NCBI GenBank assembly: GCA_964460605.1
Contig: CAYWPT010000002.1
Span: 62,001 to 126,000 of the forward strand
DNA length: 64,000 nt
From: CAYFJV01 sp964460605
Lineage (GTDB): Archaea > Nanobdellota > Nanobdellia > Woesearchaeales > GW2011-AR9
Direction: 5' to 3'
This document shows positions 15,239 to 23,786 of this stretch, piece by piece; within the stretch, counting starts at the first letter, position 1, and every line of letters starts with the position of its first letter. Below the pieces are notes generated by a model. It made no database searches, was not told where the DNA came from, and was given only the letters and a program-made list of their open reading frames with translations. A program made the translations under genes and the position numbers.

Positions 15239-17557
15239 TTATTTTTTTCCATAATCAAAAAGGTTCTTGCTTTTTTTAATCCAAAAAATAGCAATAATAA
15301 TTAATATAATTGTAGTGAAAAAAGTTAAAACTAAAGAAAAAGTTCTTATTGTGATTAAATCATCTGAAAAGTTTGCAATAGCTAAACCTGTAAGAAAATT
15401 ATTTGAACCTAAAAGAAGTTTATCTTCTTCTGTACTTTTTTCTACAAAAAATTCCCCCTCAACTAATAAATCATTTTCAATAAGATCAATAATGTCTCCC
15501 CCCTCATTAATAGATTCATTTTTTTCATTAGAATTTTCAATTAAAAGCTCTTTTTTACAAAAACCATCAACTTTGATATAATCTTTTGCACAAATTATTA
15601 TAGTACCACCGCTACTTCCACCAGAGTTGCCACCACTTGAACTAGTACTAGAAGAACTAACAGACTCAGTAAATTCTATTACTGAAAAAATCCAAGTATC
15701 AGTCTCATTAATATTTCCTGAACTATCATTGATATAAACTTTCCAATAAAATGAACCACTTGGAATAAAAGAACTGAAATTATAAACACCATCCTTTGTA
15801 CTTCCACTAAACAAATTCATGGTATAATTTGTTCTATTTCCACTATAATTTGATTCTAATAAAACGGTATCAACAGCGATTGTATCAATAGCAGTTATAT
15901 TAAATTCATATAGTGAACTATTATCAGTAGGATTGTTTGTATTATTTAATTCCCAACTTGGAAATTTATCAGCACTTATTGTTAATGAAGAACTTTCAAG
16001 AATTTCACTTAAACCACCCCCATGAGAATCTGCTTGAACAGTAAAATTAACAATATCATTAACACTTAAATTTATGGTGGAAAAATTACTTTGGACTGAA
16101 GAATTGACACTAATCCCTGAAATAATTTCACTATAATTTAAATTATCATTAACATACCAATTAAATATGACATTAACTAATTCAGTATTATTTGGAATCA
16201 CAGATATGTTTCCAATTAAAATAGAACCAATTTGAAGAGAGCTATAATTTAGGCCTAAATCATTAATTTCAGTACTAAAAATTTCTCTACCAGAAACTGA
16301 ATAGTTATAAAAGATTAAACCAGTAGTATAATTTGTATTTTCAAATAATATTCTTGACTCTAAACATTCTCCAACAACATTTTCATCAAAATAATGTGTT
16401 GTGTTTATTCTTGTTGAATTTATCCATTCAACACCATCTAATTTTTCTCCACAATCCCCAGCTCTTGCCTGCGCCATGATATATGGTTCTGAACTGGTAT
16501 AATCAAAAATGTTTGAAGAAACAAAAATATCACCTGAACCTAACCAAATAGAACCATTAGTAATATTTAAAGAGGTCCACAAACTTGAATTTGCTAAAGA
16601 ACTAAAATTGCCAACTGAAAAATTGTTAGTATAATGCGAAATTATTGGATAAATTAACCAAAAGTCAGGGTTATTCAAAAGATAACTTGAATCTTCTTCG
16701 TTTAGAAAATTATCATCAGTATAACTCAATTCACAAAAAGATTGAAAATATTCAATATTTCCTTGAAAAAAACTCTTGTCTGGGTCATCTATACCCCTGG
16801 CACCAAGATATAATGAATCTGTATCAGATTTTACTATATAATTTTCAATAGCAAAATCATGATACATTTTTTTAGTAGTATTTGTTTTATTTTTTACAGT
16901 AATATTTATTGCTATTGTAGAACTATCCGCTTCAGTCCTCCAAAGAATGGTGTAAACTTCTTTTTCATCAATTTGATAACTAGTATTGAAAGAATAAGTC
17001 CCATAATCATCACTTGAATTAAAAAATCCGTACATTAAATTACTTTGATTAAGATAAAGCATATGGTAAAAATCTAAACTTGAATTGATAGAATAAATAG
17101 ACCTGACCCCTGTATTATTTGTACTATTTATAGTTATAAAAGAAGTTGAATTTTTCTGAGTAGAACAAGAAGGATCAAAACCTGTATCCGCACCTCCAAA
17201 AACAATCACATCGTCGATTCCATCAAAAGCATAAGTTCCAGTACTTGAATTTGAACCACTATTTTCTTCCCAAAACATAGTACCCAACAAATCTGCTTTT
17301 CTGGAAAAAAATAAAGGAGATTGAGTGTTATAACTTATAACGTCTCCAGTTCTTGAAAGATTTACATCGCCTGTAAAAAAATCACCACCAAATTTTTGAT
17401 TAATTAAAGCACTAACTGCTGGTTGATATTCCATATTTTTAGTAGAACCTGAAATTCCAGCGCCTAATTCTTCTATAAGGGTGAAATTTTCAGCTGAAAC
17501 TAAAGTTACTAAAAAAAATAAAACAAATACAAACAAGATAAATTTATTATTAAACAT
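15239..17557 (-). CDS. Cell-surface protein with LamG-like domain and C-terminal anchor
   Basis: A 772-aa surface protein. The N-terminal signal peptide ends at about residue 22 (VTLVSA). Residues about 100-275 resemble a LamG/concanavalin-like domain (GTYAFDGIDDVIVFGG, later IDDPDKSFFQGNIEYFQSF). Beta-rich, Ig-like segments follow, then a Ser/Gly linker near residue 640 and a Cys pair (IIICAKDYIKVDGFC). A single membrane helix (VLTFFTTIILIIIAIFW) with a basic tail closes the protein. There are very many Asn-x-Ser/Thr sequons, suiting heavy N-glycosylation. LamG domains bind sugars or proteins; its partner is unknown. Confidence 0.75.
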   Translation of the reverse strand: MFNNKFILFVFVLFFLVTLVSAENFTLIEELGAGISGSTKNMEYQPAVSALINQKFGGDFFTGDVNLSRTGDVISYNTQSPLFFSRKADLLGTMFWEENSGSNSSTGTYAFDGIDDVIVFGGADTGFDPSCSTQKNSTSFITINSTNNTGVRSIYSINSSLDFYHMLYLNQSNLMYGFFNSSDDYGTYSFNTSYQIDEKEVYTILWRTEADSSTIAINITVKNKTNTTKKMYHDFAIENYIVKSDTDSLYLGARGIDDPDKSFFQGNIEYFQSFCELSYTDDNFLNEEDSSYLLNNPDFWLIYPIISHYTNNFSVGNFSSLANSSLWTSLNITNGSIWLGSGDIFVSSNIFDYTSSEPYIMAQARAGDCGEKLDGVEWINSTRINTTHYFDENVVGECLESRILFENTNYTTGLIFYNYSVSGREIFSTEINDLGLNYSSLQIGSILIGNISVIPNNTELVNVIFNWYVNDNLNYSEIISGISVNSSVQSNFSTINLSVNDIVNFTVQADSHGGGLSEILESSSLTISADKFPSWELNNTNNPTDNSSLYEFNITAIDTIAVDTVLLESNYSGNRTNYTMNLFSGSTKDGVYNFSSFIPSGSFYWKVYINDSSGNINETDTWIFSVIEFTESVSSSSTSSSGGNSGGSSGGTIIICAKDYIKVDGFCKKELLIENSNEKNESINEGGDIIDLIENDLLVEGEFFVEKSTEEDKLLLGSNNFLTGLAIANFSDDLITIRTFSLVLTFFTTIILIIIAIFWIKKSKNLFDYGKK

Positions 17558-17649
17558 TTAACACCTACTACTATCAATGATTAAGAGTTTATATTAATTT
17601 CGGCACAATTCAGAACCTAAGTGATAACTGTGTTGCGTAGCCATTTTTG

Positions 17650-17895
17650 TTATTTTTTTCCCTTTTTCCTCAATTTTTTAACTAACCAATGTTCAAGAAC
17701 AAGCTCTTCTCTATACATTAGACCAATTAAAGGTATCAATAATAAGAATCCAGCGAACATTAAAACATAAGTATAAGGGAGACCAAAATCTGTCCACAAA
17801 AGAATAACCCCTAAGAGTATCATAATTTTACTTGTGAAAAGCATAATCAGGTGTAAAATATGGACCTCTTTTTTGAGAAACTTAATTGTTGCCAT
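17650..17895 (-). CDS. Small two-helix membrane protein (81 aa)
   Basis: Not recognised. Two hydrophobic helices (residues about 14-34 and 42-61) flanked by basic ends (a Lys-rich start and RKKGKK at the C-terminus), so both termini are probably cytoplasmic. It is co-directional with the DoxX-like gene, 62 nt downstream of it. No domain name is offered. Confidence 0.6.
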   Translation of the reverse strand: MATIKFLKKEVHILHLIMLFTSKIMILLGVILLWTDFGLPYTYVLMFAGFLLLIPLIGLMYREELVLEHWLVKKLRKKGKK

Positions 17896-17957
17896 AATAA
17901 GAAAAGAATTTTAGTGTTTATAATAATTACTTAAAATAAAAAAGAAAAAAAAATAAT

Positions 17958-18224
17958 TTACTTGTTTCCAAGAGCTAATTCTCCAGGACCAGTTAAGTAT
18001 AAGTTTACTAATGCCGCGATTCCTACTAATTGGAATAAAGCACGAACAGTATCTCCACCGCCTAACGCAAATTGTGCCAAATGCATTTTAAAAAGAGCTA
18101 CAACTAAAATAATCCCTAATAAAGCAGTTATTATTTTTGTTTGCCATCCTAAAATTAAAGCAGCTCCACCAATTATTTCAGTTACTATCAATACCCATAT
18201 TAAGAACATACTCAATCCTAACAT
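17958..18224 (-). CDS. DoxX-like small membrane protein (short form)
   Basis: An 88-aa protein with about three membrane segments. IIGGAALILGWQTKIITALLG and MHLAQFALGGG match the second and third helices of the DoxX family, four-helix membrane proteins of about 130 aa often linked to redox or quinone functions. The usual first helix is missing. An in-frame stop precedes the ATG and AGGAG lies nine bases before it, so the short form appears genuine. The function of archaeal DoxX-like proteins is not established. Confidence 0.6.
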   Translation of the reverse strand: MLGLSMFLIWVLIVTEIIGGAALILGWQTKIITALLGIILVVALFKMHLAQFALGGGDTVRALFQLVGIAALVNLYLTGPGELALGNK

Positions 18225-18341
18225 TGTAGAAACTCCTATTATTCTTTTAGGGGGGACATTGGCAAGTTTTATTAGATTGGATTAAAAAAGGTATGGTCAT
18301 GTTTGTAAAAATTTCACTAAATATAAAAAAGAATTATAAAA

Positions 18342-18434
18342 TCAATTTTTAAATTTGACAACTTCGTCCATAGCAAAACGAACCTTCTTCCTTCTTGCAT
18401 ATCTCCACTCTAAACTTTCTTTAATATTTACCAT
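18342..18434 (-). pseudogene. 30-codon ORF resembling a nitroreductase N-terminus
   Basis: From the ATG at 18434 the frame gives a peptide beginning MVNIKESLEWRYARRKK. This recalls the start of nitroreductase-family flavoproteins (a Leu-x-x-Arg-Tyr-Ala-x-Lys-Lys pattern). It ends after 30 codons without the rest of the fold. It may be a gene remnant or a free small protein. The remaining sequence of 18225-18481 shows nothing else. Confidence 0.25.
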
Positions 18435-18481
18435 ATTTTCTTTCAAGAATGATCACTTATAAAAGTTATTATAGTCTCATT

Positions 18482-19384
18482 TTATTTCTTCTTCTTAACC
18501 TTATGTCCACCGAATTGATTACGCATAGTAGCAATATATTGACCACATAACCCTTTCTTACGTGATTTCCTACGCATTTCTCGAGCTTGCTGCAATATCT
18601 TCATTGGAGCTAATTTCTCGAGTTTAGCCATCTCATTTTCAGTTTCACCATGGGGAACTTCACAAGAAACTTTTTCTAAATAACCTTTTTTTTTAAATGC
18701 ATCCCAAAGCCAAGTCATTAAATGGCTTTCTATAATACTCCCATTAGCGTAAACTTTGACAACTTCATTCATATCAGTGCCAAAAGTTTTTTTATGCTTA
18801 TCAACCGCCATTAAACCTTCATTAATTGCTCCCATCATACCATACTCAATTCCATTATGTACCATTTTTACGAAATGACCTGCACCAGATTTACCCATGT
18901 ACCCATACCCGTTTTTCACACACATATCACGAAACAATACTTCAATATTCTTAAAGACCTTAGCATTACCACCAATCATCATGCAAGCACCACGCCTAGC
19001 ACCTTCAATTCCACCAGAAGTTCCACAATCAAAATAATGCATCCCTTTGCGTGAAACAGTTTTATTCCTACGAATAGAATCTTTATAGAAGGAATTACCT
19101 CCATCAATAATAATATCCCCTTTAGATAACAAAGGAACAATCTCTTTCAAAGCAACATCTACCGGTTTTCCTGCAGGAATCATAAGCCAAACAATTTTCT
19201 TTCCACGACCTAAAGAAGAAACCATCTCAGCATAAGAATAAGTACCAGTAATATTTTTCTTACGACTAAGTTTCTTAGTTTTTCCAGGACTTCTATTTAA
19301 TGCAATAATTGAATGTCCATGCTCAGCTAAATTCTGCACCATAGCTCCACCCATACGACCTAATCCTACAAATCCTAATTTCAT
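18482..19384 (-). CDS. gnd: 6-phosphogluconate dehydrogenase (decarboxylating), short type
   Basis: Oxidises 6-phosphogluconate to ribulose-5-phosphate and CO2 with NAD(P)H. The N-terminal Rossmann loop is GLGRMGGAM. DGGNSFYKDS follows, then the substrate loop GTSGGIEGARRG and KMVHNGIEYGMM with the catalytic Lys and Asn. At 300 aa it belongs to the short tetrameric class rather than the 470-aa dimeric class. It is the last gene of the seven-gene operon; its ATG overlaps the FMN reductase stop by one base. Together with zwf it gives the two oxidative steps of the pentose phosphate pathway. Confidence 0.93.
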   Translation of the reverse strand: MKLGFVGLGRMGGAMVQNLAEHGHSIIALNRSPGKTKKLSRKKNITGTYSYAEMVSSLGRGKKIVWLMIPAGKPVDVALKEIVPLLSKGDIIIDGGNSFYKDSIRRNKTVSRKGMHYFDCGTSGGIEGARRGACMMIGGNAKVFKNIEVLFRDMCVKNGYGYMGKSGAGHFVKMVHNGIEYGMMGAINEGLMAVDKHKKTFGTDMNEVVKVYANGSIIESHLMTWLWDAFKKKGYLEKVSCEVPHGETENEMAKLEKLAPMKILQQAREMRRKSRKKGLCGQYIATMRNQFGGHKVKKKK

Positions 19385-19956
19385 TAGTAAGGCACCCCAC
19401 TTTTTCTAGCAACTTTCATTGCAGTGGCATACCATTCTAATTCGTCTAAGAACTTAACAATACGCTTTTCATAGGCTTTATCAATAGCATTACCTTTTGC
19501 ATCAAAAGAATCTTGCACCTTTGATATTGGAAAAGTGCTAGGGATAGTTGGCATACCTACTTCTGCTAAGATCACACGAAGTTGCATTGCTGCACGCACT
19601 CCACCAAAAGGACCAGCACTATAAGTTACAATCCCAGAAGGTTTCCAAAAGTATTCTTTCATAAAATGGTCAATAATATTACTTAAAGCAGGAGGGATAG
19701 AATGATTATATTCAGCACTTACTACAACAACAGCATCAGCTTTCTTAAACTGCTTAGCTAACTCTATCATTACCTTAGGTGCCTTACCCCTAGGATACTC
19801 TTTATACATTTTATTCAATAAAGGTAACTTATGCACTTTAGGATCAACTAAAAATGTTTTATGTTTTCTTAATTTCAACTGATTTTTAACAAATTTTGCA
19901 ACTTTAATCCCTTGACTAGACCCACGAACAGATCCATAAACAATAACAATCTTCAT
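19384..19956 (-). CDS. NADPH-dependent FMN reductase family protein
   Basis: A 190-aa flavodoxin-like flavoprotein. It begins VIVYGSVRGSSQG (FMN phosphate loop), with VVSAEYNHSIPPALSNIIDH (family signature) and TYSAGPFGG in the middle. Members reduce FMN, quinones or metals with NAD(P)H. It overlaps the HAD gene by 4 nt and gnd by 1 nt, so it is translated with the NADPH-producing enzymes; an electron-sink or redox-balance role is a reasonable inference. The physiological substrate is unknown. Confidence 0.85.
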   Translation of the reverse strand: MKIVIVYGSVRGSSQGIKVAKFVKNQLKLRKHKTFLVDPKVHKLPLLNKMYKEYPRGKAPKVMIELAKQFKKADAVVVVSAEYNHSIPPALSNIIDHFMKEYFWKPSGIVTYSAGPFGGVRAAMQLRVILAEVGMPTIPSTFPISKVQDSFDAKGNAIDKAYEKRIVKFLDELEWYATAMKVARKSGVPY

Positions 19957-20600
19957 CTTTTCTCCTCCTTTAAAACAAAACGCACAGCATCTAAAAAACT
20001 TCTCCCTACAAAAACTTTTTTTCCATATTTTCTCTTTAATTTTTTTACTTTATTTATCTCAGACGATTCACCTTTAAATGGTACATACACACCTTGTCCT
20101 TTTGAATTTACACCAGTTTGTACATCTGATGCCCTATCACCAATAACATAAACACGTGCATCCTTACGTTTAATCCCTTCTTTTTTTAAAGCATTGAAAA
20201 CCATACCTAAGCGAGGTTTAATACAAACACAATTACACACTTTCTTTTTATCAAAAGTATACTTTGATCTTTTCTTTACATAAGCTGGACTAGCATGTGC
20301 ACAAAAGAAGTATCCATCTAGATGTGCACCCTTTTTACCTAACAAACTTACAATATATTTGCAGACATCGTGTGCTTGTTTATCAGTAAGCAGCTTAAAA
20401 TCTTTAATTATTACTCCAGGTTGGTTTGTAATCATATACACACGAGTATTAGGCAACTTTTGTAACTTTTTAATCCCACCAATAACACCTGGCAAAATTT
20501 TCACTTTCCCACGCCAATTATTAGTTTTACCTAGGTGGTATTTATCATCATAAATTAAGGTTCCATCACGATCAATACAAATAATTGTTTTTTTCTCCAT
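19953..20600 (-). CDS. HAD-superfamily phosphatase (HisB-N/GmhB-like)
   Basis: A HAD hydrolase of about 215 aa. Motif I is CIDRDGT (nucleophile and general acid Asp), then ITNQPG with VYMITNQ (motif II), IKPR (motif III Lys) and VIGDRASDV (motif IV). A Cys/His cluster (CAHAS, later CNCVC) fits the zinc loop of the D,D-heptose-1,7-bisphosphate and histidinol-phosphate phosphatase group. I prefer the ATG at 20600, just after the zwf stop, over a TTG frame opening at 20639. In this operon a sugar-phosphate substrate is likely. It is not a lactonase family member, so the missing lactonase step is not explained by it. Confidence 0.8.
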   Translation of the reverse strand: MEKKTIICIDRDGTLIYDDKYHLGKTNNWRGKVKILPGVIGGIKKLQKLPNTRVYMITNQPGVIIKDFKLLTDKQAHDVCKYIVSLLGKKGAHLDGYFFCAHASPAYVKKRSKYTFDKKKVCNCVCIKPRLGMVFNALKKEGIKRKDARVYVIGDRASDVQTGVNSKGQGVYVPFKGESSEINKVKKLKRKYGKKVFVGRSFLDAVRFVLKEEKR

Positions 20601-20602
20601 TC

Positions 20603-21991
20603 TCAAGATTTCCACTGTAGGTGATGTTTTCTTCTCCAATTTCTATCACCTTTAGGGCCTTTTGACCCTTTTTTGTAAGTATACAATTTTTTACCTCTCT
20701 TACGTTTTTGCACAGAATCAGTGACCTTCCATGCATACTCAATTTCATCTTTACGCACAAAGTTACTTTGGTCTCCTAGTAAGACATCTTCTAACAACAC
20801 TTCATATGCTTGCGGGGTATTTGGACCAAATAAACAAGATTCACAAAAATCCATCTTCACAGCTTTTACTAAATCGTCTTTTCCTGGAACTTTTGAATTA
20901 ATCTCAAATGAGAAACCATCATCTGGTTGAATACGAATAGTTAAATAATTTGAATCTGAGGGACATGTTTTGGAGAGTAAACAATTCACTTTTTTAAACT
21001 TGATATGAATTGTAGTCTCTTTTTTATCAAGGCCTTTCCCTAATTTAATAAAAAAAGGAACACCCCTCCAACGAATATTATCTATACAAGCATGAATGGT
21101 AGCAAAAGTTTCTGTTTTAGAATTTTTTTTAACACCTTTTTCTTGTTTATATCCTTTATACTGTCCAATCATAAAATCTTTTACTCGAGTATTACGTAGA
21201 ACAGCAGCTTTTTCATTACGAATATATTTGCCAGATAAACTTTTTGGAGCTTCCATTGCGGTTAAAGCCAATAATTGTAATGCATGATTTTGAAAAACAT
21301 CTCGTAAGGCACCATATTTATCATAAAAATCACCACGACTTTTCACACCTATTTTTTCAGAAATAATGATTTGTACATGTTCAATATGTTTCCTTGACCA
21401 TAAAGGTTCTAAAATACTGTTGGTAAAACGTATAAGGGCAATATTATTAACTAACTCTTTTCCTAAGTAATGATCAATACGATAAATTTGTTTTTCACTA
21501 AAGACTTTTCGAATGTATTTGTTAATTTTTTTTGCAGATTTAAGACTTTCTCCAAATGGTTTTTCATAGACTACTCTTGACCATCCTTTATTCCTTTTCG
21601 CAACTTTACATTCACTCAAATTTTTAGAGATCGCTTCAAAATGGTCAGGAAGGGTTGCTAAATAAAATATTCTATTTCCACCAGTCTTATGGTTCTCTTC
21701 AATAGATTCTATAAATGGTGTTAATAATTTATAATCCTCTCTTTCATAAAATGATAAATGATGAAAATAAAATGCTTTTTTCACTTTAGCCCAAACTTTT
21801 TTATCAATATCTTTTATATGCTTTTCAGACCTTTTTAATAAAGCATTTTTAGAAATCTTTTTACGTCCAGTACCAATGATAGCAAAGTTATCTATATGCT
21901 TACTTTTTACTAAGTGGTAGATAGCAGGAATAAGCTTTCGCTGTGAAAGATCACCTGTAGCTCCCAATATAACAAATAGTGCATTTTCCAT
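20603..21991 (-). CDS. zwf: Glucose-6-phosphate 1-dehydrogenase
   Basis: Oxidises glucose-6-phosphate to 6-phosphogluconolactone, producing NADPH. The Rossmann loop is GATGDLSQRK at residue 9. Then come YEKPFGES, the catalytic signature RIDHYLGKE and the C-terminal IRIQPDDG. At 462 aa it is near normal length (about 480). This is the bacterial/eukaryotic-type enzyme, unusual in archaea. It starts where the SIS gene stops (one-base overlap) and is followed after 2 nt by the HAD gene. No lactonase gene is in the window. Confidence 0.95.
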   Translation of the reverse strand: MENALFVILGATGDLSQRKLIPAIYHLVKSKHIDNFAIIGTGRKKISKNALLKRSEKHIKDIDKKVWAKVKKAFYFHHLSFYEREDYKLLTPFIESIEENHKTGGNRIFYLATLPDHFEAISKNLSECKVAKRNKGWSRVVYEKPFGESLKSAKKINKYIRKVFSEKQIYRIDHYLGKELVNNIALIRFTNSILEPLWSRKHIEHVQIIISEKIGVKSRGDFYDKYGALRDVFQNHALQLLALTAMEAPKSLSGKYIRNEKAAVLRNTRVKDFMIGQYKGYKQEKGVKKNSKTETFATIHACIDNIRWRGVPFFIKLGKGLDKKETTIHIKFKKVNCLLSKTCPSDSNYLTIRIQPDDGFSFEINSKVPGKDDLVKAVKMDFCESCLFGPNTPQAYEVLLEDVLLGDQSNFVRKDEIEYAWKVTDSVQKRKRGKKLYTYKKGSKGPKGDRNWRRKHHLQWKS

Positions 21992-22959
21992 TATTCAACA
22001 ATAGCTTTGATTTTCTGACCAAAGATTTTACTCACTTTTTTAGTATATGTATCAATATTTTTCTTAAACCACTGTGGCTGTTTTCTTTGAATTTTTCCCA
22101 CCACATAATAAGCAACAGCCATTACAGTTCCATAATCAGCATTTTTTGGTAGAGGGACAACTAAATGGTGTTGACCATAATATTTTAACTCTCTGCCAAA
22201 ACTGATAAAAAGTTCATTTTTTGCAGGAGCAACAGTGGTAGCGTGATGTATGTTTGAAAAGGTCTCCACATCTCTTGCAATGTTTCTTCCAAAGAGTTCA
22301 ATAAATTTCACTTGCAACATACGAATAATTCCCTCATACTCATCTGGGATAAGAATATAATATCGTTTATACTTAGAAAATTTTGGTAATCTCAAAGTAT
22401 CAATTTTTTTCTCAATAAACCTTTTAATTTTCTTTGGATCTTCTCCTGAATGTCCTAAGATTATCCCCATATAAGTAGATGTATTGTAGGTGTAAGGTTC
22501 TCTATTTTTTGGAAATAAATACACAGTATACTTTTCTTTATACTTTTTTTTCAAATACTGCTCAGCCAAGGAGTTTTTGGTGTTAGTAATGAGTGTCACT
22601 TTTTTCTTATGTCTTTTAGCAAGCTCTGCAATTCCTGGAGCATGTTTTCCTCCAGAAGCACTAATGAGTACAACACCATCAATTGCTTTAATACTTTTTA
22701 ACTTCTCAGGGATGTTACTTTCATCAGCAAAGATAGCATCTTTTTCTCTAAAAATAATCTTACCTGTCGCTGCAGCATTACCACTACCAACAACCAAAGG
22801 TCTTTTGTAAGGAATTTTTATCTGAGGAACATCTTCTTGAGCAAACAAATCAAGAGCAGCAAGCACACAAGTATCTAAGAAAGGAATATTTTTCAAAGTA
22901 AAACTTTGCATAAGCTCAATATTACTTTTTCTTTTCTTAGAAAAATATTTCTTAATCAT
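21991..22959 (-). CDS. SIS-domain protein, candidate phosphoglucose isomerase
   Basis: A 322-aa protein with at least one sugar isomerase (SIS) domain: VVGSGNAAATGK, then VLISASGGKHAPGIAEL, the phosphosugar-binding Ser cluster. Size and context fit the archaeal bifunctional phosphoglucose/phosphomannose isomerases (about 300-325 aa), which would link fructose-6-phosphate made by transaldolase and transketolase back to glucose-6-phosphate for zwf. Sequence support for that specific enzyme is weak: the second half (VAPAKNELFISFGRE) is only loosely similar. Coupled by overlaps to tal (4 nt) and zwf (1 nt). Confidence 0.6.
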   Translation of the reverse strand: MIKKYFSKKRKSNIELMQSFTLKNIPFLDTCVLAALDLFAQEDVPQIKIPYKRPLVVGSGNAAATGKIIFREKDAIFADESNIPEKLKSIKAIDGVVLISASGGKHAPGIAELAKRHKKKVTLITNTKNSLAEQYLKKKYKEKYTVYLFPKNREPYTYNTSTYMGIILGHSGEDPKKIKRFIEKKIDTLRLPKFSKYKRYYILIPDEYEGIIRMLQVKFIELFGRNIARDVETFSNIHHATTVAPAKNELFISFGRELKYYGQHHLVVPLPKNADYGTVMAVAYYVVGKIQRKQPQWFKKNIDTYTKKVSKIFGQKIKAIVE

Positions 22960-23786
22960 CTTTTCCCCTTTGTCAAAGCAACATAAGCTGGAACAATATC
23001 TTTTGTAAACTTCTCCATACCTTCATAGGTTTTTTTATGCTTTAACATGTCTTGAATAACTCCTAATGGAATTGTTGCAATATCAGCGCCAACTAAGGCC
23101 GCTTCACGCACTTGACGTGTGTTACGCAGTGATGCAGCAAGCACCTGTGTTTTAAGACCATAATTTCGTAATAAAATGCTACATTGTGAAACTAAATCAA
23201 TCCCAGAATTAATACCATTATCGTTCCATATCTTTCCTTTCTTTTCACGACCTTGCACAGGATAATAATCTGTTTTTTCAAACTTCACTCTATTTTCTTT
23301 ACGAATTAAATCATCTATTCGACCAGCAAAAGGACTCACAAAAGAAGCGCCAGCTTTAGCAGCTAATAGGGCTTGCTCAGGAGTAAAAATTAATGTACAA
23401 TTAGTTGGGATTTTAGCACGAGAAAGTTCTTTAATTGCTCTAACGCCATCAAAGTGTGTCGCATCTGCATTTTTAAAAGCTGGGTTTACAGGAATTTTAA
23501 TATACACATTTTTAGCAACTGGATTAAAGAGTTTATACAATGCTTTACCTTGTTTTACCATCCCTTCATAACTTGTTTCAGTCACTTCTAAACTCACAGG
23601 AGTACCACGAGCAACTTTTAAGATTTCTTTAATATAACTTTTCAAATCAAGCCTTTTACCTCTCTTTTTACGACGATCAACTGCTTTTTTCATCAGTGAT
23701 GGGTTTGTAGTAACACCATCTGCAATCCCCCAAGCAAAAGCTTGCTTAATCTCATCAATATCAGCACTATCAATAAAAATTTTCAT
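22956..23786 (-). CDS. tal: Transaldolase
   Basis: Transfers a dihydroxyacetone unit between sugar phosphates in the non-oxidative pentose phosphate pathway. The N-terminus FIDSADIDEIKQA and DGVTTNPSL are classic. VYIKIPV carries the Schiff-base Lys, and GADIATIPLGV closes the barrel. At 276 aa it is between the small TalC type (about 215) and the large TalB type (about 316). Extra basic segments occur near residues 40 and 165. It overlaps tkt and the SIS gene by 4 nt each. Confidence 0.92.
   Translation of the reverse strand: MKIFIDSADIDEIKQAFAWGIADGVTTNPSLMKKAVDRRKKRGKRLDLKSYIKEILKVARGTPVSLEVTETSYEGMVKQGKALYKLFNPVAKNVYIKIPVNPAFKNADATHFDGVRAIKELSRAKIPTNCTLIFTPEQALLAAKAGASFVSPFAGRIDDLIRKENRVKFEKTDYYPVQGREKKGKIWNDNGINSGIDLVSQCSILLRNYGLKTQVLAASLRNTRQVREAALVGADIATIPLGVIQDMLKHKKTYEGMEKFTKDIVPAYVALTKGKR

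Noticed and set aside
20601..20639. TTG start of the HAD gene inside zwf
   Set aside because: The ATG at 20600 directly follows the zwf stop and places the catalytic Asp motif at the usual distance.
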